Part shown: positions 33,496 through 42,396 of the stretch, piece after piece
Position numbering within the stretch: the stretch's first letter is position 1
Layout of the letters: the number at the start of each line of letters is the position of its first letter
Source of the DNA: Bdellovibrionales bacterium RIFOXYD12_FULL_39_22
GTDB lineage: Bacteria; Bdellovibrionota; Bacteriovoracia; Bacteriovoracales; Bacteriovoracaceae
NCBI GenBank assembly: GCA_001770205.1
Contig: MEQL01000013.1
Span: 1 to 52,878 of the forward strand
Direction of reading: 5' to 3'
Length of the DNA: 52,878 nt
The notes under the pieces: model-generated
What the model saw: only the letters and a program-made list of their open reading frames with translations
Database searches by the model: none
What the model was told of the DNA's origin: nothing
Position numbers and translations under genes: made by a program

Positions 33496-34821
33496 ATGAC
33501 CACCAAACGACCGCTGCTACTATCGCCCTTATTATTTCTTCCTTTGATTATGCTGCAGCTGACTGCTTTTTTATCCTGCGGTAATGGCAAGGCCAACAAG
33601 CAAGACAAGGCCCAAAATCACTCTCCCATTAAAAATGAGACGGAACTGAGGTGCCAAAATTCCGATGAAGAGTGTCGCTCAAATATTGCCGTGATTTTAA
33701 ATGGAAAAAGCAATATTTTTTGCACAGGAATTTTAGTAGACTACTCAATGGTTATGGCCAATGGCCGTTGCCTACAATCAGTCGTTGGAAGAAATTTTTC
33801 TTCGGTGGCCGTCTATCTGCGAGAGTATGGGCCACTTTCTCAGACAGTGAAAAGATCTATCTCTAAAATTGAGTACATAGAAAACGCCAACGGCGACAGT
33901 TTTGCCCAAATAACGCTGGATGCTTCTGTTAGTTCAACACCTACCCCGATTATGACTCCACAAACTCAACGGTTTCGTTTGGCCAAATTATTTATCGCCA
34001 AACTTGACACTAGCAAAAATGTTCAACTCTCCTCCCTAAATTGCTCTATTGATCCTATAACTAGTAGCAGCGGAGTACGCGATAATAATCCAATTTTTTC
34101 CCCTCATTTTGCCATATCCGGAGAAGAGTGTAATGTGGGCAATGTTCCGGCCGGAACGCCTGTTGTTATTGAGGAGCGACTTATTGGCTTTATCCGCAAC
34201 ACTCGGGAAACGGGACCTCAAAGCAACAAACTGATCGTCCAAAATATCTTCTGCATAAACTCTCCTATTGAGTGTAGTATCGATGATAATGATGACGATG
34301 ATAATCCGCTTCCCTCTACTGTTACTGCTGAACAAATTGAATCCTTCATAAAAGATAGTGTAAAATTAAAAGAGATGATTCTGTCCTGGAAAAAACGCAA
34401 CGGTGAAAAATATTTCACCTGGAAACTACAACTACTTAACACTAATTACTCAGAAAAAATGTTCTTTTCGGCACTGCCAGAATGTGTAGAAGATTCTCCT
34501 AGTCTAACTGGCCGCTTTGTTTCTTTCCCTTGGATTTTTCGACTGCCTACTTATGGATCAATAAATGTCACCCTGCCTCTTTGGAGCGTTAATATTTCTA
34601 TTGATAACGCTGGCAAACTTTTTATGAACACCACTCCGATTACTCGAACGGCCTCAGACACATTTATTTTTAAACCTAGTCAATTAAGTCGTAAAGGCCA
34701 TACTCCGGTCACCATAAAGACCAACCCCATAATTAATGTTGATGCCCAAAGTTTTGAGAAAATAGAAATTGAAAGACTGAATAAATGCCCTAGTGAGGAA
34801 GAGGATCCTTGGGGAGAGTAA
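33496..34821 (+). CDS. Trypsin-like pseudoprotease lipoprotein
   Basis: A 441-residue lipoprotein (FLSC, C28). Residues 60-235 follow a chymotrypsin-type layout: NIFCTGILVDYSMVMANGRCL lines up with the CTGTLI..TAAHC segment, and CNVGNVPAGTPVV..RLIGFI lines up with GDSGGPVV..LIGI. The catalytic His position is R91 and the catalytic Ser position is A219, so proteolysis should be lost. A 250-280 Asp-rich stretch (SIDDNDDDDNP) separates a beta-rich C-terminal domain. A binding or scaffold role at the outer membrane is likely. The C-terminal 11 codons overlap the convergent CDF gene. Confidence 0.72.
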   Translation: MTTKRPLLLSPLLFLPLIMLQLTAFLSCGNGKANKQDKAQNHSPIKNETELRCQNSDEECRSNIAVILNGKSNIFCTGILVDYSMVMANGRCLQSVVGRNFSSVAVYLREYGPLSQTVKRSISKIEYIENANGDSFAQITLDASVSSTPTPIMTPQTQRFRLAKLFIAKLDTSKNVQLSSLNCSIDPITSSSGVRDNNPIFSPHFAISGEECNVGNVPAGTPVVIEERLIGFIRNTRETGPQSNKLIVQNIFCINSPIECSIDDNDDDDNPLPSTVTAEQIESFIKDSVKLKEMILSWKKRNGEKYFTWKLQLLNTNYSEKMFFSALPECVEDSPSLTGRFVSFPWIFRLPTYGSINVTLPLWSVNISIDNAGKLFMNTTPITRTASDTFIFKPSQLSRKGHTPVTIKTNPIINVDAQSFEKIEIERLNKCPSEEEDPWGE

Positions 34822-35761
34822 TCTCTTTTTTCAAACAACCGGCCAGGCAAGTTTCACTACACTTTTTTAAATCACAAGGCTCACAGTGAATGATCACATT
34901 AGATAGCGGGAAGTGTCTCTTAATAAAGGCCGTCACCTCTTCTGTAATTTCATGAGCATTGGCAATTGTTATTGCAGAGTCTACCTGAATATGAAAATCA
35001 ATAAAGCGCTCAGCTCCTGACTTTCTCGTGCGCAAACGGTGAAAACCTTTTATCTTTGGCGCAAATTCTTTGACACTTTTTTTTATCCACTCAACTTCTT
35101 CGTCCGGAAGACTTGCGTCTAATAAATCTTTTACTGATTTTACTGTTAATTCATATGCCGCATGGATAATTAGAAGTGCCACGATAATTGCTGCGATGGG
35201 ATCAATAATGGCCAAGTTGGCCTGCGGAAAAAAGTAAGGTCCAAGAGTAATAATCAACATTGCGGCCATTACTCCGACAGAGGTGTAAACATCAGTCAAC
35301 AGATGCCAAGCATCGGCCTCCAGCGCAATAGAATCACTTTTTTTTGCTACCTTGAATAATTTAGCAGAGACTATAAAATTAAAAACTGCGGAAATGGCCA
35401 TTATTCCCACCCCCCAACCGGCCTGCTCTATCATCGAGGGATGCATAAGTTTTAAAATTGCCTCATAGATAATCCAACCAGCGGCCAAGAAAATTAATAG
35501 CGCCTCAAGAGAACCCGATAAATTTTCTAATTTCCCATGGCCATAATGGTGATCGGCATCGGAAGGCCGGCCAGAGCCTCTAACTGCCAGAAGTGCTATC
35601 ACGGAAGCAAGCAAATCAACGGCCGAATGAATCGCCTCAGAAATTACGGAAACCGATCCAATAAGTGTTCCCACCATTAATTTTAAAATTACTAAAATGG
35701 TATTCGATATAACGGATAATTTGGCAACCGAAACCTTCTCTACTTGTAGCTCTGTGCTCAT
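34790..35761 (-). CDS. Cation diffusion facilitator (CDF) family transporter
   Basis: An inner-membrane divalent-cation/proton antiporter (zinc, iron, cobalt type). Six membrane spans with the metal-site motifs ISEAIHSAVDLLAS (TM2) and ALEADAWHLLTDVYTS (TM5), the HHYGHGKLE loop, and a cytoplasmic C-terminal domain at about residues 205-295. The tail adds a cysteine-rich HCEPCDLKKCSETCLAGC segment that may sense metal. I prefer the ATG at 35761 because AGAAGGG lies upstream; a TTG at 35785 would overlap the murI stop. It is co-transcribed with murI. Confidence 0.9.
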   Translation of the reverse strand: MSTELQVEKVSVAKLSVISNTILVILKLMVGTLIGSVSVISEAIHSAVDLLASVIALLAVRGSGRPSDADHHYGHGKLENLSGSLEALLIFLAAGWIIYEAILKLMHPSMIEQAGWGVGIMAISAVFNFIVSAKLFKVAKKSDSIALEADAWHLLTDVYTSVGVMAAMLIITLGPYFFPQANLAIIDPIAAIIVALLIIHAAYELTVKSVKDLLDASLPDEEVEWIKKSVKEFAPKIKGFHRLRTRKSGAERFIDFHIQVDSAITIANAHEITEEVTAFIKRHFPLSNVIIHCEPCDLKKCSETCLAGCLKKEITLPKDPLPH

Positions 35762-35781
35762 CTCTCTTACCCTTCTTTTTC

Positions 35782-36600
35782 TCAAATCAATATTAGTTTT
35801 TTCTCAAGCTCGAAAATTGGCCAAATCTGCCACTGATTTACCTTAGTGCTAAAAAAATTAAACTCAGAAGTTTTTTCAATTTTCTCATTAGCAACCTTGT
35901 CGGGAAGATAAAGGCCATTTTTTATTAGAACATTTTTTATCTGATTGGCAACATTGGGGCCTGGCGAAATAGTTTTAAGGTGCAGATAACTCTCAATGTA
36001 GTTATCTATTAGTGGATAGTGCGTACATCCCAAAATCGCATGCGTATATTTTTTCCCATTCTTATTTGCATAGATCAGATCAAGCTGATCATTTATTTTT
36101 TGACGAATTCCACCATTATCCCCATTATAGAAAAGATGTTCTATGCAGGAGGCCAACTCTGGAAACATCACATGATCAATCTTGTTCTCCGAATCTAATC
36201 TTTTTTTCAAATCACGAAAACGCTGCGACTCACCTGTTACTTTAGTAGTTAGTACAACCAAAGAAGCATTTTTATCGAGGGCGCCTTCTTTATTTAAAAT
36301 ATTCAAATAAGGCTCCACGCCCACAAATGGAATATCAGGAAAGCGCTCTCGTAGACTATTAATACTAATTGCGGTTGCCGTATTACAGGCCACCACGATC
36401 ATTTGCGCCCCCAATTCCAATAATCGTTCACTATTTTTCACTGACCGATCAACTACCACTTCATCACTTTTTGTCCCGTAAGGCGCGTAGGCATCATCTG
36501 CAATATAATAAATTTCCAGCGCCGGAAGCAGCTCAATAAGGGAGCGAAGAATTGTAAATCCCCCCACTCCAGAATCAAAAAGGCCAATTTTAAATCTCAT
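35782..36600 (-). CDS. murI: Glutamate racemase
   Basis: Makes D-glutamate for peptidoglycan. Family blocks are intact: KIGLFDSGVGGFTILR at the N-terminus, the catalytic cysteines in VVACNTATA and LGCTHYP, ADDAYAPYGTKS, and GVEPYLN. The 272-residue length is standard. It has its own upstream region of about 105 bases facing the divergent pullulanase gene, and the CDF transporter follows directly on the same strand. Confidence 0.94.
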   Translation of the reverse strand: MRFKIGLFDSGVGGFTILRSLIELLPALEIYYIADDAYAPYGTKSDEVVVDRSVKNSERLLELGAQMIVVACNTATAISINSLRERFPDIPFVGVEPYLNILNKEGALDKNASLVVLTTKVTGESQRFRDLKKRLDSENKIDHVMFPELASCIEHLFYNGDNGGIRQKINDQLDLIYANKNGKKYTHAILGCTHYPLIDNYIESYLHLKTISPGPNVANQIKNVLIKNGLYLPDKVANEKIEKTSEFNFFSTKVNQWQIWPIFELEKKLILI

Positions 36601-36705
36601 CTTTAACAGGTAATACCAAACAACTTAATTATTCAAGTAAAGAATCCGCAGATATTAATTTTTAAGATGCTATTTTGCTCTATTTTTGCTTAAATTATCA
36701 CCATA

Positions 36706-39513
36706 ATGAACAATATAAAATTCGCCTGGATAACCTCTAGCAAAACTTTTAAAGTCTATCTTGAACATAACGAGCAGATTAACTTTAATGATTTGGCCAT
36801 ATTCAATCACAAAGGCCAAAAAATCTCACACTGGCAATGCCAACAACGAGAGAATATTTTACTGCTTGAATTTCCTGAAGAAGCATCTCTTGATTTAAAT
36901 GAAACCTATCGCATGGCCCTAGGAGATCAAAGTTGCTATGCCTATTTAACTTTAGATTTAATCAATCAGCATTTTTACTACCCAGGGCCGCTAGGTCAAA
37001 TTTGGCAATCAACAGATCTTCAATCTCCCGTAGAATTTATTATTTGGGCCCCTACGGCCAGCGCAGTTGAAATCCATTTTTTTGCCAAAGATGACCCCGA
37101 AAAATTTCTCCAGGCCCGTCCATTAAAAAAACAGGCGCGAGGTGCTTGGTCAATTTTAATTAATCCTCAAGCTTTGGGCGTTGATTCCTTGCTAGGCCAT
37201 TTTTATCTTTATCGAGTTACTTCCCATGGTAACACCAACTATGTTTTTGATCCCTACGCCAAATCTATTCATCCTATTGCCGCACGTCTGGCCACAGATA
37301 AGCAACGCCTCGTGCCCAAAATGGCAATTTTAAATATCGAATCTCTTTTAGACGAAATGGGCCCCCTGCCGTCGCTGGCCAACAGTGACATTATGAAAAA
37401 TAGAAATGATTTTATTGCTTACGAACTACATGTCCGCGATTTTACCATTGCTCCGACTCTTTCGCTTGATGCTAAAATCAAGGGAACCTACCTGGGAGTT
37501 TTAGAAAAACTTGATCACTTGAAAGCTCTAGGCATAACCCATCTGCAATTTATGCCTTTGCATATTTGCTGTACCGTAGATGAAACCAATCGCTCTCTGC
37601 AAGATGAAAAAATTCCTTCGTCCCTAGTGAACTATAACTGGGGTTATGATGTTTTTAATTTTTTTGTTCCTTCTGGTTGGTTGACCTCTGATCCATTCAA
37701 TCCAACTATTCGTATAAAAGAGTTACGACAAATGACTGCGGCCATCACTGCGCAAAAACTGGGATTAATTTTAGATGTAGTCTTTAATCACACTTACAGT
37801 TTTGATTATTTTGAACAACTGGCCCCCGGCTGTTATATCCGTCGCGAAGAAAATGGTACTATTTCAAAAACTACTGGTGCTGGAGAAACCATTGAATCTC
37901 GCTCACTAATGGCCCGACGAATGATTATTGACTCTTTAAAATACTATGTTGCCAATTTTGGATTTAATGGTTTTCGCTTTGATCTGATGAGTTTTCTTGA
38001 TCATCAAACCATGTTAGAAATTCGCCAAGCATTAGGGCCAGATATCATTTTATATGGGGAAGGTTGGGATCTTACTGATTTACCGGCTCATCTTGCCACC
38101 ACTAAAACCAATCTTCCTGCGGCCTGCGACGTTGGCGTTTTTAATGATTCCGCTCGTGACTCCGTGGCCGGCTCCCCAACCATTCAGGGTTTTGTCCATG
38201 GAGGATTTGCCACTGGCGCAAAGGTAAAAAGTTCCATTGTTGGTGGCATTAAAGATTACCCTGTAGATCATAATAAAGATGGATTAATGGATGTTTTTAT
38301 CGATAAAAATAAGCAGCATGCTTTTGCTAATCATCCAACCGACACTATTAATTATCTCAGTATTCATGACGGGCACACTCTTTTGGATAAAATTAATCTA
38401 TCTTACAAATCCGAAAAACATAGCAAAGAACGCGTACAAAAATTGGCCTTGGCCATTTTACTCACTTCTCAGGGGAAAATTGTTTTAGAAGGAGGAATAG
38501 AAATCGGACGTACTAAACCACTTGCCCCCAACGATCCAACGAGTAATCGCGCACACACTTCTGATCGGGTAATTGCCGACGATGGTGCTACTTATTTTCA
38601 TGAAAACTCTTATCGCTCGCCAGATATAACAAATATGTTTCGCTGGGAACGATCTGAACGTTTTACCAATCTTCGCAAATATATCAGTGGACTAATTTCG
38701 CTACGACGAAAATTTTCCTGCTTTCATTTTTCCTCCACTCAGGAGATCATCGATAATCTTCGCTTCGTCTCTGATTACATTCCTAATTCTCGATATTTCG
38801 ATCTCTCTACTAGCGGGCGATACAATAACTGGCCAGAAGTTCCTGGCCTTACTATCGAATTTATAAATGGTATCCCGGGCAAGCGCTCTTACATGGTAGG
38901 GGGCATTCATCCACCTGATGATGCAACAAAAAATCCAACCAAGAATGATTTTTTCGTGGATTTTGATGCTAGTGGCCGAGGCCAAATTACTTTCACTAAG
39001 GCACATATTGAGAAATTTTCTATTGGTAGCTGGGGGGCCGTTGATGATCTAAAATTTAAATTAGTCGATACCGCCGGTAAGTGGGATTATGTCTCTGCTC
39101 ACTACAGCGATTATGGAAGCAATACCATTTTGCCACAGTCGATAAGCAAAGCAACTAACAAGGCGACAATTAATTTGGCCTTTAAGGATTGTGTGGCCGG
39201 TGAAGAAAATTCAGAACATCCGACATTTATTGCTTTTGTCGTAAATAACATTGACTACATTGATCCGATTGACAAGAGAGAAGGGGATGCTCCTTCTTAT
39301 AGTTATCAAAAGTTTTTAGTCATACATAATGCCTCGGAAAACAAAACAAACTTTAAATTTCCAGAGATTTTAAACTATAAAGTTCACGATATTCTGGTCG
39401 ATGATGCGGAGGCGGGCCTTGTCCCGCTGGCCAAGAGTCACTCCGTGCGAATCCATCCACCACACATTATTGTAGATGGTAAGGCCTGTGCAGTTATTGG
39501 GTTAATCGCGTAA
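36706..39513 (+). CDS. pulA: Type I pullulanase (alpha-1,6-glucan debranching enzyme)
   Basis: A 935-residue GH13 enzyme without signal peptide, so it probably debranches glycogen or maltodextrin in the cytoplasm. Residues about 95-200 are a CBM48-like domain (VEFIIWAPTASAVEIHF). The barrel starts near residue 240 (FIAYELHVRDFT), with LDVVFNHTY, nucleophile D426 (GFRFDLMSFLDH), acid/base E452 (LYGEGWDL) and D555 (LSIHDGHTLLDKI). The MFRWERSER region and C-terminal beta domain are as in pullulanases. SVVNYNWGYD-like segment (VNYNWGYDVFNFF) is diagnostic. No other glycogen gene is nearby. Confidence 0.93.
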   Translation: MNNIKFAWITSSKTFKVYLEHNEQINFNDLAIFNHKGQKISHWQCQQRENILLLEFPEEASLDLNETYRMALGDQSCYAYLTLDLINQHFYYPGPLGQIWQSTDLQSPVEFIIWAPTASAVEIHFFAKDDPEKFLQARPLKKQARGAWSILINPQALGVDSLLGHFYLYRVTSHGNTNYVFDPYAKSIHPIAARLATDKQRLVPKMAILNIESLLDEMGPLPSLANSDIMKNRNDFIAYELHVRDFTIAPTLSLDAKIKGTYLGVLEKLDHLKALGITHLQFMPLHICCTVDETNRSLQDEKIPSSLVNYNWGYDVFNFFVPSGWLTSDPFNPTIRIKELRQMTAAITAQKLGLILDVVFNHTYSFDYFEQLAPGCYIRREENGTISKTTGAGETIESRSLMARRMIIDSLKYYVANFGFNGFRFDLMSFLDHQTMLEIRQALGPDIILYGEGWDLTDLPAHLATTKTNLPAACDVGVFNDSARDSVAGSPTIQGFVHGGFATGAKVKSSIVGGIKDYPVDHNKDGLMDVFIDKNKQHAFANHPTDTINYLSIHDGHTLLDKINLSYKSEKHSKERVQKLALAILLTSQGKIVLEGGIEIGRTKPLAPNDPTSNRAHTSDRVIADDGATYFHENSYRSPDITNMFRWERSERFTNLRKYISGLISLRRKFSCFHFSSTQEIIDNLRFVSDYIPNSRYFDLSTSGRYNNWPEVPGLTIEFINGIPGKRSYMVGGIHPPDDATKNPTKNDFFVDFDASGRGQITFTKAHIEKFSIGSWGAVDDLKFKLVDTAGKWDYVSAHYSDYGSNTILPQSISKATNKATINLAFKDCVAGEENSEHPTFIAFVVNNIDYIDPIDKREGDAPSYSYQKFLVIHNASENKTNFKFPEILNYKVHDILVDDAEAGLVPLAKSHSVRIHPPHIIVDGKACAVIGLIA

Positions 39514-39608
39514 TTATTACAATGTGACCATTACTAGCTTTGTCGCACGGCGTCAGTGTGATATACTTCTCATGTGTAATCTTGAAATCAACTCTCCGAG
39601 GAGGACAT

Positions 39609-40067
39609 ATGAAAAATTTTAAAAAAACAATTTTTTTATCGTTAATTACTATTTTTATTGCCTATCCGGCCATGGCAGCTAAAGCATTAGTGTGCACGCC
39701 TGATTCTGATAACAACATGCTCGATAAAATCATCCTTTCAAAAAATATGGATCAAGGTTTTGTCGGACATCTAAATGTAGATATCTTGTTAAAAGATGGA
39801 AAAGAATTGAAAACAATTATGGATGCTCACACCGACATATCAAAGTGGGATAAAGGAATATACCGCGGAGGAATCTCGGCAAACATCGGTAGTCAGGAAA
39901 TAGATGGAAGTACTTTTCTTTCTATTGGAAATGTCGAGGAAGGCCGTGCCCATTTTTCAATCACTCTTAAGGCCCAATATATGGAAACCTATGGAATTTT
40001 CCCTCAAAAGGCACTAGTTGATTTTTACACTGAGGGATATTGTTCTTTCGCTACTATTGAAGAATGA
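39609..40067 (+). CDS. Small secreted protein of unknown function
   Basis: The ATG at 39609, directly after an excellent ribosome binding site (GAGGAGG), gives a 152-residue protein with a signal peptide (TIFLSLITIFIAYPAMAA, cleavage near residue 23). The mature part is beta-rich with two cysteines (LVCTPDSDN near the start, GYCSF near the end) that may form a disulfide linking both ends. The longer frame to 39540 adds residues without a signal-like character. Similar short secreted proteins are common in predatory Bdellovibrionota, but I recognise no specific family. Confidence 0.75.
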   Translation: MKNFKKTIFLSLITIFIAYPAMAAKALVCTPDSDNNMLDKIILSKNMDQGFVGHLNVDILLKDGKELKTIMDAHTDISKWDKGIYRGGISANIGSQEIDGSTFLSIGNVEEGRAHFSITLKAQYMETYGIFPQKALVDFYTEGYCSFATIEE

Positions 40068-40145
40068 ATTTAATTAAAACCCAAATTTACCAAAACTTTA
40101 CATCGCTCTGACAATCATCCATTGCTATTTTCTTAAAGTAGCGCA

Positions 40146-41141
40146 ATGGATAAATCCCAAAACAGACAATTTGTTATTAAATATATTAGCGCTTTATATT
40201 TTATAATATCGCTTGGCCTGCACTTGCTGTTACTTATTTCGATTAATAGTACAAAAGGGCCCAAACAAGTAAAATCATCTCACTCACCTAATAAGAAAAT
40301 TTTTGAGATCATCCCAGAAATGCCACCGGCCTCCACCAGTACTAATCTAGCAAAGTTAACGACAAAACCAAATACCGCAACCGCTGGTAAAAAAAAAATT
40401 TCACTGGCAGACCTGCAAGTGGATACAATGATTGCACATCACTCATCCCGGAACCCGAAAGAAAATGTTCGTGATAATGATAATGATAATGATAATAATA
40501 ACGACAGTAACAGTTATGGCGCGAATAAAAATTATGCTGTTTTTAAACAGCAAAGTGTTTCTATAACATCTCAAATCTATCAAGCAATTTTGGAAAAACT
40601 AGATTATCCACAAGAGTTGGTAGATAGAAATATTCAGGGAATTGTAAAAGTTAAATTTTTTTTTGGAGGCAATGGAGAAGGATATCTGGAGAAATTTAGT
40701 ACTTTTGATGGCAATTCAAACTATCTGAAGGTGGCCGTAGCGCGTACTTTAAGAGTGGCGCTATATAATTCAGACGCTAAGCTAAAACAAAGATTGAGTC
40801 AAATTACACGGCCATTGGAATTTACCGGGATTTTTAATTTTCAGATTTCTACCACAAAGGAAATCCATTTCACCAACGAAGTATCAGATAGTACTTTTTT
40901 CTTTTATAAGTGGGTATATGGAGGAGATCGACCAATTGATCTTGCTAATAAAGTTATCTTAACTGCGGCCCAAATAGAAAAAATCGGAGTTAATTTGATT
41001 GATCTATTTTTGTGGGGAAGAAAAAAACTATTTAAAACTGAATATGAAAAAGTTGATGAAATGCAAGAAAAATGGAAACTGGAAAAATATAAAAATGATC
41101 CAATCTGGGAAAAAACAGTAACAGATCAAGCGAGAAACTAG
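40146..41141 (+). CDS. TonB-like energy transducer
   Basis: A 331-residue protein with an N-terminal membrane anchor (IKYISALYFIISLGLHLLLLI, residues 11-31), a proline- and charge-rich periplasmic linker and a TonB-C-like domain at about residues 145-225 (IYQAILEKLDYPQELVDRNIQGIVKVKF..GEGYLEKF). An Asp-Asn repeat (residues 110-120) encoded by four GATAAT units interrupts the linker. The region beyond the TonB domain (residues 235-331) is an extra helical, strongly charged tail. No ExbB/ExbD genes are adjacent, so it must use a complex encoded elsewhere. Confidence 0.7.
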   Translation: MDKSQNRQFVIKYISALYFIISLGLHLLLLISINSTKGPKQVKSSHSPNKKIFEIIPEMPPASTSTNLAKLTTKPNTATAGKKKISLADLQVDTMIAHHSSRNPKENVRDNDNDNDNNNDSNSYGANKNYAVFKQQSVSITSQIYQAILEKLDYPQELVDRNIQGIVKVKFFFGGNGEGYLEKFSTFDGNSNYLKVAVARTLRVALYNSDAKLKQRLSQITRPLEFTGIFNFQISTTKEIHFTNEVSDSTFFFYKWVYGGDRPIDLANKVILTAAQIEKIGVNLIDLFLWGRKKLFKTEYEKVDEMQEKWKLEKYKNDPIWEKTVTDQARN

Positions 41142-41162
41142 AATAAATGTTCAATCTTAATA

Positions 41163-42149
41163 TTAAATACTATCTAATCCAGAAATATAAAGAGGAAATG
41201 AATTAATGTTCGTCATACCACTTCTGCGCTCCCCCCAAAGCGACTGTAAGAGAGATACCGGATCACTTTGGCCCGTAACAGCAATTGATTGCAACTGAAT
41301 AAAGTGAGTAAAAAAGTCACCATTTCCTAAGCGACAAATTCCACTATATAAAGATTGTACGGGAACCCCATTATATTTAAAATAATTTTCAGGAATCCAG
41401 AGTTTGTACTGGGCCAGTTCTGCGAGTATTTTTTGCTCATAACCACAAGCGCAGACAAGTTCATGGATTACTTCTTTTAAATCAGCACCTTTGTTGGCCA
41501 CAAAATAACTGAGTAATTTATTATTGCTTTTGTATAGATAAAAATCTGCAGAACTAATCCATTTCAAGGCCTCCCAGTCACTATCATTTCGATGAATGGC
41601 AAAGCATTTTCCTTCAATATTATCAAGATAAAGCTTCTTCATTGCAATAAAATCTTCTGGCCTAACTTCTGCCAACTTCTGCCTGATAAACATTGTCCCA
41701 GTATAGTGAGATATCTGATCTATTCCAGTTTGATGTATAACGCCCGTTTGAAAAAAATCGAATTTACGATAAAGTTGATCCTGATCACTCCATAGGAAAA
41801 AAAACAACACCTCTTTTTCATACTTACTAATTACATAATTAAAAAGATTTTTAAACAATCCTCGTCCTTGATATTTTTCATCTACCGCAATCCCGCCAAT
41901 AAATGCCACCGGAAAAAAATTATCCCTCAATGACATTTGTCTTATAATAACGCCGATATGGGCCAAAATTCTTTGGTCTGTTTTATCAATAATAATAAAA
42001 TTATGAGATTGATTTTCTTTCCTCATTAGAAGATAAAAGTCGACGTCAAAATGCTGGCCTGCTGGATAATTGAAATTTTTCTCAATAAGTGCCAAGGCCG
42101 CACCATAGTATTCTGGATTGCGTTCAAGCGTAGATATAATTTGGTCCAT
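41163..42149 (-). CDS. GNAT-family N-acetyltransferase
   Basis: A 328-residue protein with an N-terminal GNAT fold: FPVAFIGGIAVDEKYQGRGLFKNLFNYVI contains the acetyl-CoA-binding Q/RxxGxG/A loop (QGRGLF, about residues 94-99). A second, degenerate GNAT-like half seems to follow at residues 160-320 (FIAMKKLYLDN, LKWISSADFYLYK), like the two-domain Eis-type enzymes. The substrate is unknown. It is convergent with the TonB-like gene and divergent from flagellin 1, with a 247-base intergenic region holding the flagellin promoter. Confidence 0.78.
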   Translation of the reverse strand: MDQIISTLERNPEYYGAALALIEKNFNYPAGQHFDVDFYLLMRKENQSHNFIIIDKTDQRILAHIGVIIRQMSLRDNFFPVAFIGGIAVDEKYQGRGLFKNLFNYVISKYEKEVLFFFLWSDQDQLYRKFDFFQTGVIHQTGIDQISHYTGTMFIRQKLAEVRPEDFIAMKKLYLDNIEGKCFAIHRNDSDWEALKWISSADFYLYKSNNKLLSYFVANKGADLKEVIHELVCACGYEQKILAELAQYKLWIPENYFKYNGVPVQSLYSGICRLGNGDFFTHFIQLQSIAVTGQSDPVSLLQSLWGERRSGMTNINSFPLYISGLDSI

Positions 42150-42279
42150 AATTTATTATTTCACAGTTTAATAATTTTGGCGGAATTTTTTTCCTACCCG
42201 AAAAAAACCATTAAAAACAACTAACTGGCCACTGTTCTCATCTTTTTTATAAAAAAAAATAGTGGTCTCAACAAATGAG

Positions 42280-42306
42280 TAAAAAACTTTTGAATAAGTT
42301 CGATAT
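42280..42306 (+). promoter_or_regulatory. Sigma-28 (FliA)-type flagellar promoter for flagellin 1
   Basis: TAAA (42280-42283), a 15-base spacer and TTCGATAT (42299-42306) match the sigma-28 consensus TAAA-N15-GCCGATAA, including the CGATA core. It is placed 91 bases upstream of the flagellin start codon, which would give a leader of roughly 80 bases containing the two hairpins below. Confidence 0.6.
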
Positions 42307-42321
42307 GTGTATTGAAGAAAT

Positions 42322-42373
42322 TTAGCGGGAGTTGGACCTGCTAAACTTCTCTGACAAGAAGGAGTCTTGTCAG
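42322..42373 (+). promoter_or_regulatory. Two tandem hairpins in the flagellin 1 leader
   Basis: Hairpin 1: TTAGCGGG (42322-42329) with CCTGCTAA (42337-42344), 7 of 8 pairs, 7-base loop. Hairpin 2: CTGACAAG (42351-42358) with CTTGTCAG (42366-42373), perfect 8 bp, 7-base loop that contains AAGGAGT. The true ribosome binding site AAGGAGG follows at about 42384. They probably stabilise or regulate translation of the flagellin mRNA. Confidence 0.6.
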
Positions 42374-42396
42374 GCCCAAAATCAAGGAGGATTTTT

